Shown here piece by piece: positions 63,901 through 64,000 of a stretch of 64,000 nt of DNA (its first letter is position 1; every line of letters starts with the position of its first letter). The stretch spans positions 1 to 64,000 of the IMG/VR virus record IMGVR_UViG_3300030110_003594. The stretch is one strand, 5' to 3'. The notes under the pieces are model-generated. The model ran no database searches and had not been told where the DNA came from. It worked only from the letters and a program-made list of their open reading frames with translations. Origin of the DNA: a virus. Both the position numbers and the translations under genes were made by a program.

Positions 63901-64000
63901 TTGTGTTCCTACAGTTTCATGACCTTGTGCGTTAGGAGGTAAATCATATCTTCTCATGTTTCTTGCTAAACCTTTTGCTATAATAGATTTATTACCTTCT
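57919..64000 (-). CDS. Giant tail/adhesion protein (2012+ aa) with two von Willebrand A domains; start beyond the window
   Basis: The frame is open through the right edge: before the ATG at 63957 lie 14 further codons (…IIAKGLARNMRRYD) with no stop, so the true start is probably outside. Early residues 120-135 hold a hydrophobic stretch (VCMWIAIFVGAGYAIGE). Two vWA domains are clear from their MIDAS motifs: D997-A-S999-N-S1001 (VDIVFVVDASNS) and D1462-K-S1464-G-S1466 (LDIVLAIDKSGS), both with the following IRIGLTHFGGG or VQIGLASW strand. Cys-rich linkers (CPDGFTYNPGN, CPPGFTWNPSTQTCC) surround them. The last 170 residues (YRFNQFWDITRDRGEFDPNW and so on) are compatible with a crAss-like tail-hub or muzzle-type end, which I cannot confirm. 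vWA domains bind proteins through a metal; here a host-surface ligand or another tail protein is likely. Confidence 0.75.
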   Translation of the reverse strand, partial: EGNKSIIAKGLARNMRRYDLPPNAQGHETVGTQGFIPNYPFNDCNSDPYLSGSNTFSYVANGNRQADTPYSAGYTATNLFTFHSPETSFNKPFLSPYELKTYGMVTGTSLGRFKPSEKHPQNKLLRNVCMWIAIFVGAGYAIGEMRGKRNTKMDGARSLSIGREGGPYSLDTHLGGITGAVTYLEGSVIFATAAEYIYTLVTANEVIQIPEPTLTGMAPGFGAVTAAAAANAGLMLTGNLATLAGMNANESVLSASTVVGAPKMAQRFFYEPLFATEENAAAAATAGHVGPNTSVEFEGARFEALPSLAQLVFGLYQFMSFTAEGGQVVIDMIYNLVSMQDYAWKYSGHGLYWATQQRDGWSPFRQLVNKARYVGSSMQNLTANVRVNNLQRPKTVCINTITTGEADFPAPVGEMDNSKFIIGNFSGWWNPGQYRQANIAAHYTALKVAFKNQYGQLDQIKQVPSGCISYFEDQRRYNSSGEIIPWTYEIITDPLTGSEINNANRFTTPTIYGGDCYLNRYSEKVIMPFFWDFLKGQPDMFAYDYKLRSNVPRPIYWMDTKKFELSEMVRQITNLSFLTGSTPGGLAGAMPSGLYFLDRPGGDLADDDGGSSSGSSSSEDEDATASGPVNTAAPNQVAPNMPTGSSSIFHIKNGYMYTHCNGVNEFFVESTINVALRDWEDVDEKRHYDWLEYTDVEALFDADIIRKDNFYKYDSSLSKGRFFSQLISFGFIQPKDYDPLVSEKCYRHYPKRLIYSLQAQLEAKKDFWRVFLPLNYKDFKNRVNVIKPVSKSGAMILFPNLAPAMWQGVDQLQTDLGTKLTIGDGGLFSQPMQNVVNTDISYEYGSCESARSVINTPSGLFYISQAQGKVFKYNGQSLENIANKGMKQWFNKYLPSFLLNQYPGMEGCNNWVDNPVAGIGCQSVYDPNYDLIYFSKKDYNCILPECIDFVPCEGFVYNNTACNNVPATPCCPDGFTYNPGNPVGEECEKINLYPAIEDQEGGQVDIVFVVDASNSVDSNNNIGNMQNFIKVMIDQLATQIGSGNIRIGLTHFGGGRCSDIPMSDHGQTSADCNNPGNCPDCSSPDTFMNWGEQQELTSDMTLINQWVGTPGITFDWNGANTGYQPDVTSTYGIAADRGVSTSTGLGQGDDNPYGTDILGGVWNGQNLLYGTGSRSVPKVLISLFDGGQVAEGSISILQANGGPGISYVSSSYSEAGITGTDIYKGMSVSPLTPDVVWPGDPTTTTTWSVGDYECTWFNTNVLNNPDYMNAPYAQKSYSVVVDPGGNAPTNLHLNYGEEFANSGNAYGGAFADVADIIAVATEIIDDVTPPPTYSCADPTCDLITNSAGQYMCECREYAPVEMLDNTTPVSLQDETYFEDVSWTISYDPKYEAWMSFHDWHPELMIPSLNHFFTTNSYEDLEAEPNCPPGFTWNPSTQTCCQVFQGSYEADVIVDEVPVEFYIEQLDCQLDIVLAIDKSGSTEDFLHHFRSFVDDFVLAFKTDMDSGDVQIGLASWDSCGDYYNHTPSPDGSGGVLEGEVNMSNYTVSTTWGSDYIPGDGGTTGFFCAFDDAQQQLSGVLNSTLGDRTDHSAYKRICIIMADGGDNGGGAHASQYYQSLQGAMPSSFPNNDASGNPNNPGFNVGYANAAETAGLATISSESWGLYCHPTGTANQADFDIVTAGDTNYQNLSLTPATVTDFATTLANNLCTLPPVCSCPAGYERITQLTDGTAPPHQVLGLNESCVVEGKNGVCRKMECECDPTQLPFPSIPVTTTGICPSDIMNGIAKWYNTTTGVGDPLWVNSNPKMCHYDYECCLDGTFTKGGIWKHNDRCDLYANYYGENYPWEIEWVEAVGQTVNTIRSVEYQLESYIYRGNLDDNCGDRFHDLDWNFDHAIIHNTEQVSGELALTLDPKNNVPLITQFPFITGNEIRILYSKVEQKYRFNQFWDITRDRGEFDPNWNLPIFITQLNGYIKDLNQANLDYNKPELQRKKFRHYWNKVILRKNISADRKMILKLANTKINASFR

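Noticed and set aside
1-64000. tRNA genes, integrase, transposases, terminase, portal or capsid genes
   Set aside because: I looked for their typical motifs in gaps and products and saw none; the intergenic gaps are too short for tRNAs.

Overview
This window is a segment of a large, AT-rich tailed phage genome. The best placement is a crAss-like (Crassvirales-type) podophage of a marine member of the Bacteroidota, probably a flavobacterium. Three things support this. First, a 5198-residue protein carries the D-F-D-I-D motif of the virion RNA polymerase known from the Cellulophaga crAss-like phage phi14:2. Second, a phage gene encodes a protein with a signal peptide and a C-terminal type IX secretion (T9SS) sorting domain, a system confined to Bacteroidota. 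Third, start codons follow A/T-rich tracts instead of Shine-Dalgarno sequences. TAA, TAG and TGA are all used as stops and the giant reading frames stay open under the standard code, so no recoding is evident. No terminase, portal, major capsid protein, integrase or tRNA was seen; they presumably lie outside the window.

Layout. (1) 1-2584, plus strand: end of a nucleic-acid or metabolism block, with a truncated gene, a DUF932-type protein, a spore-photoproduct-lyase-like radical SAM protein, two very small proteins and a DUF1599-like protein. It ends at a hairpin terminator facing the next block. (2) 2656-15606, minus strand: a dense array of mostly small genes, many joined by TAATG or ATGA overlaps. 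It holds a LamG-type lectin, a tail fibre, four paralogous small beta-rich proteins, a 24-residue CDGSH miniprotein, a 3TM-type holin, membrane-anchored coiled-coil proteins and an exported cassette (thioredoxin-like protein, T9SS repeat protein, outer-membrane-barrel-like protein). Two identical 22-bp promoter-like sites divide this array. (3) 15694-17806, plus strand: a short unknown gene and a complete B12-dependent class II ribonucleotide reductase. (4) 17799-64000, minus strand: small genes including a SET-domain protein, then seven very large genes filling about 45.6 kb. These are an 1859-residue protein with a PD-(D/E)XK nuclease motif and a degenerate zincin motif, the 5198-residue RNA polymerase/zincin polyprotein, a 1146-residue protein with an EF-hand, three giants with cell-wall-enzyme-like domains and OM-barrel-like segments, and a protein of over 2012 residues with two von Willebrand A domains that runs off the right edge.

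How the parts may work together (inference). The giants look like cargo or tail proteins carried in the virion and delivered at infection. The RNA polymerase would transcribe early genes. The LysM/L,D-transpeptidase/transglycosylase-like and NlpC-like proteins would open the wall. Barrel-like modules flanked by a recurrent GG...PKAQ.G motif could make an outer-membrane conduit. The lectin, fibre and vWA proteins would bind the host. During infection, class II RNR would supply dNTPs, while the exported cassette would alter the host surface through the host's own T9SS.
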